Of a stretch of 12,258 bases of DNA, positions 1 through 6,513 are shown piece after piece. Each line of letters begins with the position of its first letter. Positions within the stretch are counted from its first letter, which is position 1. The translations under genes were made by a program, and so were the position numbers. This DNA comes from Gammaproteobacteria bacterium (GTDB lineage Bacteria > Pseudomonadota > Gammaproteobacteria > Steroidobacterales > JABDKV01), in contig JAOTXR010000023.1 of the NCBI GenBank assembly GCA_029862285.1, positions 1 through 12,258 on the forward strand, read 5' to 3'. The notes beneath the pieces were generated by a model. That model saw only the letters and a program-made list of their open reading frames with translations. It searched no databases and was not told the DNA's origin.

Positions 1-684
1 AACCTGCCGCTGGACCGGGAATTCACCACAACTGCACTTAATTTCGAACGGATGCAACTAAACCCGATTTACACCCAGAACAGTCGTGGCAAATTTGAGT
101 TGCAGGCGCTGGCCGCGTTGAGCCAGGCGTTGCTGGATGTCCGTCGTTATGCCTGGGACCTGAGCCTGTTTAGCAGTTCGGAGTTTGCTTTTGTGCGACT
201 GCCGGAGCATTTCACCACCGGTTCGTCGATCATGCCCAACAAACGCAACCCGGACCTGATCGAGTTGTTACGCGCCGCGCATGCCAGCGTACAGGGCGCC
301 ACCGCGGAAATTCACGATGTGCTCTCGCTGCCCAGCGGTTATCACCGCGATTTGCAGGCAACCAAAGGGCCATTGTTGCGTGCATTTGGCCGTGGGCTGG
401 AAGCGATCGCTTGCGTACCCGCGTTGATCCGGGAAACCAGTTTCGACGAGGAGCAGTTGCGGCGGTCTATCGACCCATCGATGTTTGCGACTGACCATGC
501 AATCGATCTCGCCCGCAAGGGAATTCCGTTTCGCGAGGCCTACCGGCAGACCAAGGATGCCGGAGATACATCGCCCGACATCACGGCGGACAGCAGCATT
601 GCGGCACGCGTCTCGCCGGGCGCAGCCGGGAATCTCGGTCTGGAATTTCTGGAACAACGACTGGCAGCGATCCAACCCGACTAG
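1..684 (+). CDS. argH: Argininosuccinate lyase, C-terminal part (5' end outside window)
   Basis: The reading frame is open from base 1 and ends with TAG at 682-684, leaving about 227 residues of a protein normally near 430-460 aa. The fumarase/aspartase superfamily signature GSSIMPNKRNPD (codons from about 223) is intact and is the mobile catalytic loop holding the catalytic Ser. It is followed by LPSGYHRDLQ and by ATDHAIDLARKGIPFREAY, both typical of argininosuccinate lyase rather than fumarase or adenylosuccinate lyase. The enzyme splits argininosuccinate into arginine and fumarate in the cytoplasm, the last step of arginine synthesis. An ATG at 52 lies inside the conserved region and is not the start; the sequence before it (LDREFTTTALNFER) continues the same fold. 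The tail after FREAY is slightly divergent from the E. coli enzyme, so a specialised lineage of ArgH is possible. No clear terminator follows; the next gene has its own promoter. Confidence 0.93.
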   Translation, partial: NLPLDREFTTTALNFERMQLNPIYTQNSRGKFELQALAALSQALLDVRRYAWDLSLFSSSEFAFVRLPEHFTTGSSIMPNKRNPDLIELLRAAHASVQGATAEIHDVLSLPSGYHRDLQATKGPLLRAFGRGLEAIACVPALIRETSFDEEQLRRSIDPSMFATDHAIDLARKGIPFREAYRQTKDAGDTSPDITADSSIAARVSPGAAGNLGLEFLEQRLAAIQPD

Positions 685-719
685 AAGCCGGGCTGCATAC
701 TTCCACCCCATACTCATCC

Positions 720-767
720 GCACCCGGTTGGTGCGTCGTATGGCACCGGTCCGCCCATTCGCGGTGC
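720..767 (+). promoter_or_regulatory. NtrC-type enhancer: one strong dyad plus one degenerate site
   Basis: GCACC-CGGTT-GGTGC at 720-734 is a perfect dyad with 5-nt spacing and matches the NtrC consensus TGCACC-N5-GGTGCA at the core. A second, degenerate site, GCCCA-TTCGC-GGTGC at 753-767, is centred 33 bp further on, about three helical turns. A further GCACC half-site lies at 743-747. Measured from the predicted sigma-54 start near 860, the two centres lie at about -133 and -100, similar to the paired NtrC sites upstream of E. coli glnAp2. The match is seen directly; NtrC binding is inferred from it and from the ammonium genes downstream. Confidence 0.7.
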
Positions 768-832
768 GTCACGCCCCGTAGCCACCACCATGGGATTCCT
801 GTAACAAGTTGATTTTACGGGAACAACGGACG

Positions 833-850
833 TTGGCACGAATCCTGCTT
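833..850 (+). promoter_or_regulatory. Sigma-54 (RpoN) promoter for the torF-glnK-amtB operon
   Basis: TTGGCACGAATCCTGCTT matches the -24/-12 consensus TTGGCACG-N4-TTGC. The essential GG (835-836) and GC (847-848) are exactly 12 bp apart; the only core deviation is CTGC for TTGC. The predicted transcription start is near 860, about 45 nt before the porin ATG. The NtrC-like dyads upstream and the ammonium-uptake genes downstream support nitrogen-limited expression. Confidence 0.82.
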
Positions 851-904
851 ATGCATTACCCATCGACCCGCCAATCTTTTTAACGCGGCTATGGGAGAAG
901 GCAA

Positions 905-1534
905 ATGCCTCGCAAAACTCTGCTATTCGCGCTGCTACTGGCGGCACCGCCTGTACTGGCTGATGTCTCAGGCAACATCGGCTGGCAAAGTCACTATATC
1001 TATCGCGGGATCCCGCAAAGCGAATCCTCCGCACAAGGCGGACTCGACTATGAAGGCGGTGGTTTCTATCTCGGCACCTGGGCAGCCGACGTCGGCATGG
1101 GTGCAGAGGTCGATCTCTACGGTGGTTATAACTGGACGGTTCAGGACTTCAGTTTTGGCATCGGTACCACCGGCTATTTCTATACCGACGATTTTGACGA
1201 TACCTACAAAGAACTCAACCTGAGTGTCGGCCATAGTTCGCTTACACTCGACTTTGCAACCGGCGAATACGACAACTTCACCGGCCCCACGCAGGACTAC
1301 AACTTTCTATCGGCGACTTACGAACACGCCAGCGGCGTATATGGCGTGATTGGCGGATTCGGTGGCGATTTTGACGGCGATTATTACTCGCTGGGTTATG
1401 GCTTCGCACTCGAAGGCATCGATCTGTCGCTGGCCTGGGTTTACACGGACGACAAACTCGGCGGTGGTGATGAAGACAACAACATTGTCTTCAGCATCGG
1501 TAAGAGTTTTGACCTGAACAGGAAGCCGCAGTAG
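905..1534 (+). CDS. TorF-family putative outer-membrane porin (Gcw_chp family)
   Basis: This 209-aa protein has a signal peptide (residues 1-19, cleavage after VLA) followed at once by the family hallmark DVSGNIGWQSHYIYRGIPQS and GGLDYEGGGFYLGTW. The rest alternates short aromatic-rich beta strands with Gly/Asp turns (for example YNWTVQDFSFGIGTTGYFY) and ends in a strand IVFSIGKSFDL, as expected of a small beta-barrel. This matches the Gcw_chp/TIGR02001 family, whose transported substrate is not firmly established. The start is chosen for the strong Shine-Dalgarno GGAGAAGG at 893-900, 4 nt from the ATG. It is the first gene after the sigma-54 promoter and lies only 13 bp before the P-II gene, so it is probably nitrogen-regulated. 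I infer that it passes ammonium or small nitrogenous solutes across the outer membrane to AmtB. The tail after the last strand (NRKPQ) is unusual for a barrel C-terminus. Confidence 0.85.
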   Translation: MPRKTLLFALLLAAPPVLADVSGNIGWQSHYIYRGIPQSESSAQGGLDYEGGGFYLGTWAADVGMGAEVDLYGGYNWTVQDFSFGIGTTGYFYTDDFDDTYKELNLSVGHSSLTLDFATGEYDNFTGPTQDYNFLSATYEHASGVYGVIGGFGGDFDGDYYSLGYGFALEGIDLSLAWVYTDDKLGGGDEDNNIVFSIGKSFDLNRKPQ

Positions 1535-1547
1535 CGCCTGGACCCGG

Positions 1548-1886
1548 ATGAAACTGATCACAATCATCGTCAACCCGCACAAAGTCGAAGACGTGCGCCG
1601 TGCGTTCACCCGGTTTGGCGTATCGGGTGCAACCGTAACCGAGGTCAAGGGTTACGGCCGCCAACGCGGGCATAGCGAAGTTTATCGAGGCGCCGAGTAC
1701 AGCGTTGAATTCAGACCCAAGGTGAAGATCGAAATTGGCGTACATGATGACCTCTGCGAGCAGGTAATCGAGGCTGTAATCGATGCGGCACGCACCGGCA
1801 AGATCGGCGATGGGAAGGTTTTCGTCACCGAACTCGAGCAGGCGATGCGTATACGCACCGGAGAGATTGGCGTAGCCGCAATTTAA
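1548..1886 (+). CDS. glnK: P-II family nitrogen regulatory protein (GlnK/GlnB type)
   Basis: The protein is 112 aa, the standard P-II length. The T-loop GYGRQRGHSEVYRGAEY (residues 35-51) keeps Tyr51, the site uridylylated by GlnD. The B-loop TGKIGDGKVFV (about 83-93) and the C-terminal RIRTGE (about 101-106) that bind ATP/ADP and 2-oxoglutarate are also present. P-II trimers sense 2-oxoglutarate and adenylate energy charge, and the GlnK type blocks the cytoplasmic face of AmtB when ammonium is plentiful. The gene sits 19 bp before amtB, the classical glnK-amtB pairing, which is why GlnK is preferred over GlnB. The start at 1548 has only a weak ribosome site (CTGGACCCGG) and follows the porin stop by 13 bp, so translational coupling is likely. 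The end GEIGVAAI differs slightly from E. coli (GEEDDAAI). Confidence 0.95.
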   Translation: MKLITIIVNPHKVEDVRRAFTRFGVSGATVTEVKGYGRQRGHSEVYRGAEYSVEFRPKVKIEIGVHDDLCEQVIEAVIDAARTGKIGDGKVFVTELEQAMRIRTGEIGVAAI

Positions 1887-1905
1887 TAACAGGAGAGGAG
1901 CAATC

Positions 1906-3222
1906 GTGGACAAGGTACTCGAATTGAGCTACGCGCTCGACACATTCTATTTTCTGATGTGTGGCGCACTGGTCATGTGGATGGCCGCCGGCTTTACCAT
2001 GCTGGAAGCCGGTCTGGTGCGCGCCAAGAACACGGCGGAGATTCTTACCAAGAATGTGGGCCTCTACGCCGTTGCCTGCATCATGTACATGCTCTGCGGC
2101 TACGGCATCATGTATGGCGACAGCGTCAATTCTTTCATCCCCGGTATCAGCATGCTCGGCATGCAGGATAATACCGCGCAGGCGGTACTGGCCGGTGGCG
2201 AAGACGCGCCCTATTACTCCAATCTCTCCGACTTCTTCTTCCAGGTTGTCTTTGTCGCAACCGCGATGTCGATAGTATCCGGTGCGGTTGCCGAACGAAT
2301 GAAACTCTGGGCGTTCCTGTTGTTCGCCGTGGTGATGACCGGTTTTATCTACCCGGTGCAGGGTTTCTGGAAATGGGGCGGCGGTTTCCTCGATGGGGCC
2401 GGTTTTCTCGACTTTGCCGGTTCCGGCGTGGTCCATATGACCGGCGCGGCGGCTGCGCTCGCCGGTGTGCTGTTACTCGGTGCACGCAAGGGCAAGTACA
2501 GCAAGGACGGCCGCATCCAGGCCATTCCAGGCTGTAACCTGCCACTGGCGACGTTGGGCACATTTATTTTGTGGCTCGGCTGGTTTGGTTTTAACGGCGG
2601 TTCCGAATTGAAAATCTCCGATGTCGGTGAGGCCAACTCCGTTGCGCTGGTGTTCGTCAACACCAACATGGCTGCGACCGGCGGTCTCATTGCCGCTTTG
2701 GCGCTGGCACGGGTGTGGTTCGGTAAAGCGGATCTGACCATGGCGCTCAACGGCGCGCTGGCCGGGCTGGTTGCGATCACAGCCGAACCGCTGACACCGG
2801 CACCACTGCTGGCAACCGCAATTGGCGGTGTTGGCGGACTACTCGTGGTCACCTCGATAGTCATGCTGGACAAACTGAAAATTGACGACCCGGTCGGTGC
2901 GATCTCGGTGCACGGTGTCGTCGGTATCTGGGGTTTACTCGCTGTCGTGCTTTCAAACGATGACGCATCGCTGCCGGCTCAATTGCTCGGCATAGCGGTT
3001 ATTTTTGCATGGGTCTTCAGCATCAGCTTTGGCACCTGGTGGGCGATCCGCAAAGTGATGGGGATCCGCGTCTCCGAACAGGAAGAGTTCGAAGGCGTCG
3101 ATGTTGGCGAATGCGGTCTCGAGGCTTATCCCGAATTCACCCTCGGCGTCGGCCGCACCGGCACGACGCCGGCGCAGGCCGCCCCCGCCTACGCGATGCG
3201 AGCCCATCCCACCAAGTCCTGA
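1906..3222 (+). CDS. amtB: Ammonium transporter (Amt/MEP/Rh family)
   Basis: This 438-aa polytopic membrane protein starts at GTG 1906, preceded by a strong AGGAGAGGAG (1890-1899). Eleven hydrophobic spans are expected. Family residues are present: the N-terminal AGFTMLEAGLVRAKN; a phenylalanine pair at 112-113 near the periplasmic gate; Asp169 in DFAGSGVVH; and the pore twin histidines His177 (VVHMTG) and His336 (SVHGVVGIWG). The cytoplasmic tail GIRVSEQEEFEGVDVGECGLEAYPEF carries the conserved region that lets GlnK inhibit the channel. It conducts ammonium across the inner membrane under nitrogen limitation. There is no separate signal peptide; the first span begins near residue 12, so the N terminus differs from E. 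coli AmtB. The tail after residue 415 (Ala/Pro/Thr-rich, about 24 aa) is not conserved in the family. It is the last gene of the operon, followed by a hairpin terminator 5 bp after the stop. Confidence 0.96.
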   Translation: MDKVLELSYALDTFYFLMCGALVMWMAAGFTMLEAGLVRAKNTAEILTKNVGLYAVACIMYMLCGYGIMYGDSVNSFIPGISMLGMQDNTAQAVLAGGEDAPYYSNLSDFFFQVVFVATAMSIVSGAVAERMKLWAFLLFAVVMTGFIYPVQGFWKWGGGFLDGAGFLDFAGSGVVHMTGAAAALAGVLLLGARKGKYSKDGRIQAIPGCNLPLATLGTFILWLGWFGFNGGSELKISDVGEANSVALVFVNTNMAATGGLIAALALARVWFGKADLTMALNGALAGLVAITAEPLTPAPLLATAIGGVGGLLVVTSIVMLDKLKIDDPVGAISVHGVVGIWGLLAVVLSNDDASLPAQLLGIAVIFAWVFSISFGTWWAIRKVMGIRVSEQEEFEGVDVGECGLEAYPEFTLGVGRTGTTPAQAAPAYAMRAHPTKS

Positions 3223-3227
3223 ATATC

Positions 3228-3259
3228 GGGGGCATATACTCGATATATGCCCCCTCTTT
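3228..3259 (+). terminator. Rho-independent terminator after amtB
   Basis: A perfect 11-bp stem, GGGGGCATATA (3228-3238) with TATATGCCCCC (3244-3254), encloses a 5-nt loop and is followed by the short T-rich run TCTTT (3255-3259). The stem is strong but the T-tract is modest. It sits 5 bp after the amtB stop and ends the nitrogen operon. Confidence 0.8.
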
Positions 3260-3273
3260 GGACCGCTGCTTCA

Positions 3274-3303
3274 GTGACACCTGGCTGCGTTATCCGATAT
3301 CAT
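3274..3303 (+). promoter_or_regulatory. Likely sigma-70 promoter of the sulfotransferase operon
   Basis: GTGACA at 3274-3279 (5 of 6 to TTGACA) and TATCAT at 3298-3303 (5 of 6 to TATAAT) are 18 bp apart. The predicted start is near 3310, giving a leader of roughly 30 nt. It lies just after the amtB terminator, so the downstream operon probably has its own transcript. Confidence 0.5.
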
Positions 3304-3338
3304 ATTGATCCGTAAGCGACAATAATTCAGCCTGGCCT

Positions 3339-4760
3339 ATGAACCATCCTGCTTGCTCGGCCCCTATCAGGGGGGCACGAGGGCTTACTTTTGCGGGGTG
3401 GCTGCAGAAGTTTGCCATCATCTACCTCACCGCCCTCGTCTTTTTCGCGTGGGGCATAGCAACGATGCAATTTCAGGTATTCCCATACGCCCTGATCAAG
3501 TCAGCGCACAGCGATCTGACGGCATTTGTGAAAGGACATGCCGCAGAGGAGACAACAGTGCTGGGGAAGTTCCTGAACGATATCAATCTGAAGCCGGAAC
3601 GGCAGCTCGTGGATTTCGAACCGCAACATGATCGCGCATACCACAATGTGCAAATTGATGGACTAAGGGCGCGCCGCGCTTTACCACTTGTACACTCGGT
3701 AACGGGGAAATATGAATCCGGCTATCGCTTTATTTTCGGCACTTTCGATTTTCGCGAACATCTGCATGGCGCCGTTCTTATCGACGACACGGACACAGTG
3801 GTTCATCGGTGGATCTTGAGAGACGATGACCGGGAACGCACTCTTGCCGAGGCCCAAAGAAAAACCTACACACCGCAAGTGCTCAAGTTCCCACATGGCA
3901 TCGAGTTGTTTAGCGACGGATCGATAATCTTTAACGATGGAGACCCGGGTAACGCGATTCAGCGTATGTCCTATTGCGGCGAAACAATGTGGACGACTCT
4001 CGGATCGTTTCACCATATCGTCAAGCGCGACAATTCCAACGCTTCGGTTTGGGCGCTCGAGGGCGAAGACAACATTGTAAAGATCGATAGCGAAACAGGG
4101 CAGCAGCTTTTGACAACTACGGCCAGGGACATCGAAGGGGCAAATCCCGATATTGAGATTTTCGGTCTTCGCCGCAATATTATCACGGGCGAATGGCTGG
4201 AGGACCCGTGGCACTTCAACGATATCGAACCGCTGCCACCAGAACTGAACAGCGCATTTCCGATGTTTGACGCAGGCGATCTGATGATAAGTGCCCGGTC
4301 TACAAATTTGGTATTCGTGTTCGATACCGACTCATTAGCGATAAAGTGGTGGCGTGTAGGCCAATTCCGGCGACAGCATGACCCGGATTGGCAACCAGAC
4401 GGGACTATTTCGGTCTTCGACAATAATATGCGCGACGCCGTTCGACAGTGGGATCAAGATCGTTACAGCCGTGTTACTGCGGTCCACCCCGGCACCTATG
4501 AGACAACCACTATCTACGATGGTCGCGGCGAGGGATTTTACACCGAGCTGCGCGGGCACCATCAGGTACTGCCAAATAAGAATATTCTGATCACGTCGCC
4601 ACAGGAAGGACGAGTTTTCGAAGTAACTCCGGCAGGAGAGATCGTGTTTGAGTTCGTAAATAGTTACGGCGACGGAGAAAATCTTCTGGTTTCTGAGGCA
4701 AAATGGGTCCCGGCAGATTTCCTGGACTTTCCGATTGGGGATTATTCATCATGCGACTGA
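3339..4760 (+). CDS. Arylsulfotransferase-like (ASST) membrane-anchored protein
   Basis: The protein is 473 aa. A short N-terminal region is followed by one transmembrane segment (residues 25-45, FAIIYLTALVFFAWGI); the rest is hydrophilic and probably exported. From about residue 128 on, repeated strand-turn units fit the beta-propeller of the arylsulfotransferase superfamily (ASST, PF05935/PF14269). Recognisable motifs are HGIELFSDGSIIF (186-198), a His pair at 225-226, DPWHFNDIEPLP (289-300), DLMISARSTNLVFVFD (314-329), QHDPDWQPDGTISVFDNN (346-363) and GHHQVLPNKNILIT (406-419). By motif order His225/226, His292, Arg320 and His347 would match the catalytic His/Arg set of E. coli AssT, but I could not align them. 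AssT moves sulfate from aryl sulfate esters to phenols without PAPS; the substrate here is unknown. The ATG at 3339 lacks a clear ribosome site but precedes the membrane segment well. Its stop overlaps the next gene by 10 bp. Confidence 0.78.
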   Translation: MNHPACSAPIRGARGLTFAGWLQKFAIIYLTALVFFAWGIATMQFQVFPYALIKSAHSDLTAFVKGHAAEETTVLGKFLNDINLKPERQLVDFEPQHDRAYHNVQIDGLRARRALPLVHSVTGKYESGYRFIFGTFDFREHLHGAVLIDDTDTVVHRWILRDDDRERTLAEAQRKTYTPQVLKFPHGIELFSDGSIIFNDGDPGNAIQRMSYCGETMWTTLGSFHHIVKRDNSNASVWALEGEDNIVKIDSETGQQLLTTTARDIEGANPDIEIFGLRRNIITGEWLEDPWHFNDIEPLPPELNSAFPMFDAGDLMISARSTNLVFVFDTDSLAIKWWRVGQFRRQHDPDWQPDGTISVFDNNMRDAVRQWDQDRYSRVTAVHPGTYETTTIYDGRGEGFYTELRGHHQVLPNKNILITSPQEGRVFEVTPAGEIVFEFVNSYGDGENLLVSEAKWVPADFLDFPIGDYSSCD

Positions 4761-5014
4761 AGTCGCTCGCTTTTTTCTTTTTTGCAGGTCTCACGGCCCC
4801 GGCATACGCATATATAGGGCCGGGACTGGGCGCAGGCACAATCGGCGTCATACTCGGCATCTTCGCGTCCGTCATTCTCGCGATTTTTGCCATCGTCTGG
4901 TATCCGGCCAAACGTTTGCTCAAGAAGCTGAGAAAACCCCGTGACGAAGACACATCCAGGGGTCCTGAGAAATCGTCAGACAACATAGCCAGTGATGACA
5001 AAGAAGGGCCATGA
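4751..5014 (+). CDS. Small 'YIGPG' single-span membrane protein, function unknown
   Basis: An 87-aa protein starting at ATG 4751, inside the last codons of the preceding gene (10-bp overlap, likely translational coupling; GGGGAT at 4737-4742 may serve as ribosome site). It has a signal-like hydrophobic stretch (residues 5-20, ending APAYA), then YIGPGLGAGTIGVILG, a transmembrane segment (about 29-51), a basic patch PAKRLLKKLRK (52-62), and a charged polar tail. A start further upstream at 4703 in the same frame would put a non-signal-like leader (MGPGRFPGLSDWG) in front of this signal and is not preferred. From memory, similar short YIGPG proteins occur next to arylsulfotransferase or phosphodiesterase-type genes, but I cannot verify that here. 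If the signal is cleaved, the mature protein begins close to YIGPG with its tail in the cytoplasm. It might be a partner or scaffold of the sulfotransferases. Confidence 0.75.
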   Translation: MRLKSLAFFFFAGLTAPAYAYIGPGLGAGTIGVILGIFASVILAIFAIVWYPAKRLLKKLRKPRDEDTSRGPEKSSDNIASDDKEGP

Positions 5015-5379
5015 ATTGGATTATTCTGGTCGCGTGCTGCGTATTTTTTGTTGAGGCCTTTGTAAGGTTACGCTTCCTGCAGCGGGTAGGAGAACTGAAT
5101 GCCCTGCTGCACAAAGTGGCAAGAACAATCCGGTCTTCACGGATTTCAGACCACTGGAAAGAACGCGTAATTCCCAGATATGCAATTACGTTGTTTTTGA
5201 TGTCAATAAAACTGTTTGCAATATTATTGACAACGATGTCGGCGTTTTTCGTAGCTGCCATCGTATCCGGATTGGCCGGTGGGGAGTTTGGCGGACTAAT
5301 CGTTTCCTTTTCCGGCATCATAGCGAGCACAATAATTGTATTCGCGTATGCAACCCTGAGGAAACGGTTTCTTGCCTGA
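5011..5379 (+). CDS. Hypothetical 122-aa multi-span membrane protein
   Basis: The ATG overlaps the previous stop in an ATGA (5011-5014), with GAAGGG (5003-5008) as a ribosome site. Three hydrophobic segments are visible at about residues 2-20, 59-86 and 95-116. Between the first two lies a basic amphipathic stretch (LNALLHKVARTIRSSRISDHWKERVIPRY, residues 29-57), probably a cytoplasmic loop near the membrane. The third ends in a basic tail (LRKRFLA). No catalytic motif is seen and I do not recognise a named family. Its tight overlap with both neighbours implies co-translation with the arylsulfotransferase-like and PAPS-sulfotransferase genes, so a structural role in the same membrane complex is the simplest guess. 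Confidence 0.72.
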   Translation: MNWIILVACCVFFVEAFVRLRFLQRVGELNALLHKVARTIRSSRISDHWKERVIPRYAITLFLMSIKLFAILLTTMSAFFVAAIVSGLAGGEFGGLIVSFSGIIASTIIVFAYATLRKRFLA

Positions 5380-6397
5380 ACACAGTTACGGTTTTGGATC
5401 CAGGCTACTGCACAGGTTGGCACTGAGCCGGTCTGTTGCGAGGGCCTCTTTTGATATCGAAAGACTTCTGTATGGATCCAAAACTGCGGACACGAGTGGC
5501 AACCGGCACGTTTTCGTCTCAGGCCTTGCCCGGGCAGGGACAACCATACTCATGCGACGAATCTATGAGACCGGGCAATTCCGCTCGCTGACCTATCGTG
5601 ACATGCCTTTCGTGCTCGCGCCCAACCTGTGGGGGACGTTCTCCCGGCCATCGGTCAAACCAGGCACGGCCAAGGAGCGCGCTCACGGCGACGGCGTTTT
5701 GGTCGACTACGACAGTCCTGAGGCACTCGATGAGGTCTATTGGCGAATTTTCTGCGGGGACTCGTACTTACACCCGGATCGGCTGACATCCATGCAGGCC
5801 GATGACGAAGCGATCGAAGGATTTCGCGCCTATGTCAATCATATCCTCATGGGTCACGGCGACAAGCGTTACCTTTCCAAGAACAACAATAATATTCTTC
5901 GACTGAATTCGATCTCTCGCGCCTTTCCCAACGCGGTATTTCTGATCCCTTTCCGGCACCCGGCAAGTCAGGCAAGGTCCCTGCACAAACAGCATTTGCG
6001 TTTTAGCGTAGAGCACGAACAGGACGATTTTTCGCGCCGGTATATGTCCTGGCTCGCACACCATGAGTTTGGATCCGATCACAGACCATTCGTGTTCGAG
6101 GCGGTCGAGTCAAATTATCGCCCCTCGACCCTGGATTACTGGATACAACTCTGGACTGGCGTCTTGCACCAGGTCCTGGCGACCTTGCCCGACAATGCCA
6201 ATCTGGTGTGCTACGAGCGTCTTTGCGATGAAACGGCGGTCGTCTGGCCACTCTTGGTGGAACGACTTGCGCTGCCGGATGAGGCGGCAACACCCGAATT
6301 TGTCAATGCCAACAGAACGGACGACGCCCAAATCCAATCGAAAGAGCTCGCTCCCGCGCTGAGGTTATACGAAGAACTCAGAGCGCGTTCGTTATAA
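5372..6397 (+). CDS. PAPS-dependent sulfotransferase family protein
   Basis: A 341-aa protein starting at TTG 5372, 8 bp inside the previous gene, with GAGGAAA at 5358-5364 as ribosome site. The 5'-phosphosulfate-binding loop is HVFVSGLARAGTTILMRRIY (46-65), a P-loop-like variant of the family GxxRSGTT/S motif. The 3'-phosphate motif is VFLIPFRHPASQARSLHKQH (189-208), with Arg195 and Ser203 in the usual places. There is no signal peptide or membrane span, so it should act in the cytoplasm and transfer sulfate from PAPS to a hydroxyl or amine of an unknown acceptor. The rest of the fold (YWIQLWTGVLHQVLATLPDNANLVCYERLC, 256-285) is also typical, ending near the helical motif that supplies Tyr-Glu. 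It is the last gene of the overlapping four-gene operon. Assignment to carbohydrate, lipid or protein acceptor is not possible from sequence alone. Confidence 0.87.
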   Translation: MPEHSYGFGSRLLHRLALSRSVARASFDIERLLYGSKTADTSGNRHVFVSGLARAGTTILMRRIYETGQFRSLTYRDMPFVLAPNLWGTFSRPSVKPGTAKERAHGDGVLVDYDSPEALDEVYWRIFCGDSYLHPDRLTSMQADDEAIEGFRAYVNHILMGHGDKRYLSKNNNNILRLNSISRAFPNAVFLIPFRHPASQARSLHKQHLRFSVEHEQDDFSRRYMSWLAHHEFGSDHRPFVFEAVESNYRPSTLDYWIQLWTGVLHQVLATLPDNANLVCYERLCDETAVVWPLLVERLALPDEAATPEFVNANRTDDAQIQSKELAPALRLYEELRARSL

Positions 6398-6465
6398 CCG
6401 ATAATCGAGAACCTCGGGGCTACTGCAACTTTTTCATCGCCGCCGGCGGAAATGGTCAACAGCAT

Positions 6466-6495
6466 AAAAAAACCCCGCACGAGGCGGGGTTTTTT
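6466..6495. terminator. Bidirectional terminator between convergent genes
   Basis: A7 (6466-6472), CCCCGC (6473-6478), loop ACGAG, GCGGGG (6484-6489), T6 (6490-6495). The GC stem is flanked by an A-run on one side and a T-run on the other, so it reads as a rho-independent terminator on both strands. It serves the sulfotransferase operon from the left and the VPIPA-tail gene from the right. Confidence 0.92.
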
Positions 6496-6513
6496 GTGTT
6501 TGATGAAACTGTG

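Noticed and set aside
1825..2436. Minus-strand open frame of 203 codons over glnK and amtB
   Set aside because: It is antisense to two strongly conserved genes and is His/Glu-rich without any domain pattern.
4703..4750. Earlier ATG at 4703 for the 87-aa YIGPG protein
   Set aside because: It adds a polar leader before a good signal-type segment and lies deeper in the upstream gene; ATG 4751 gives the usual short-overlap arrangement.
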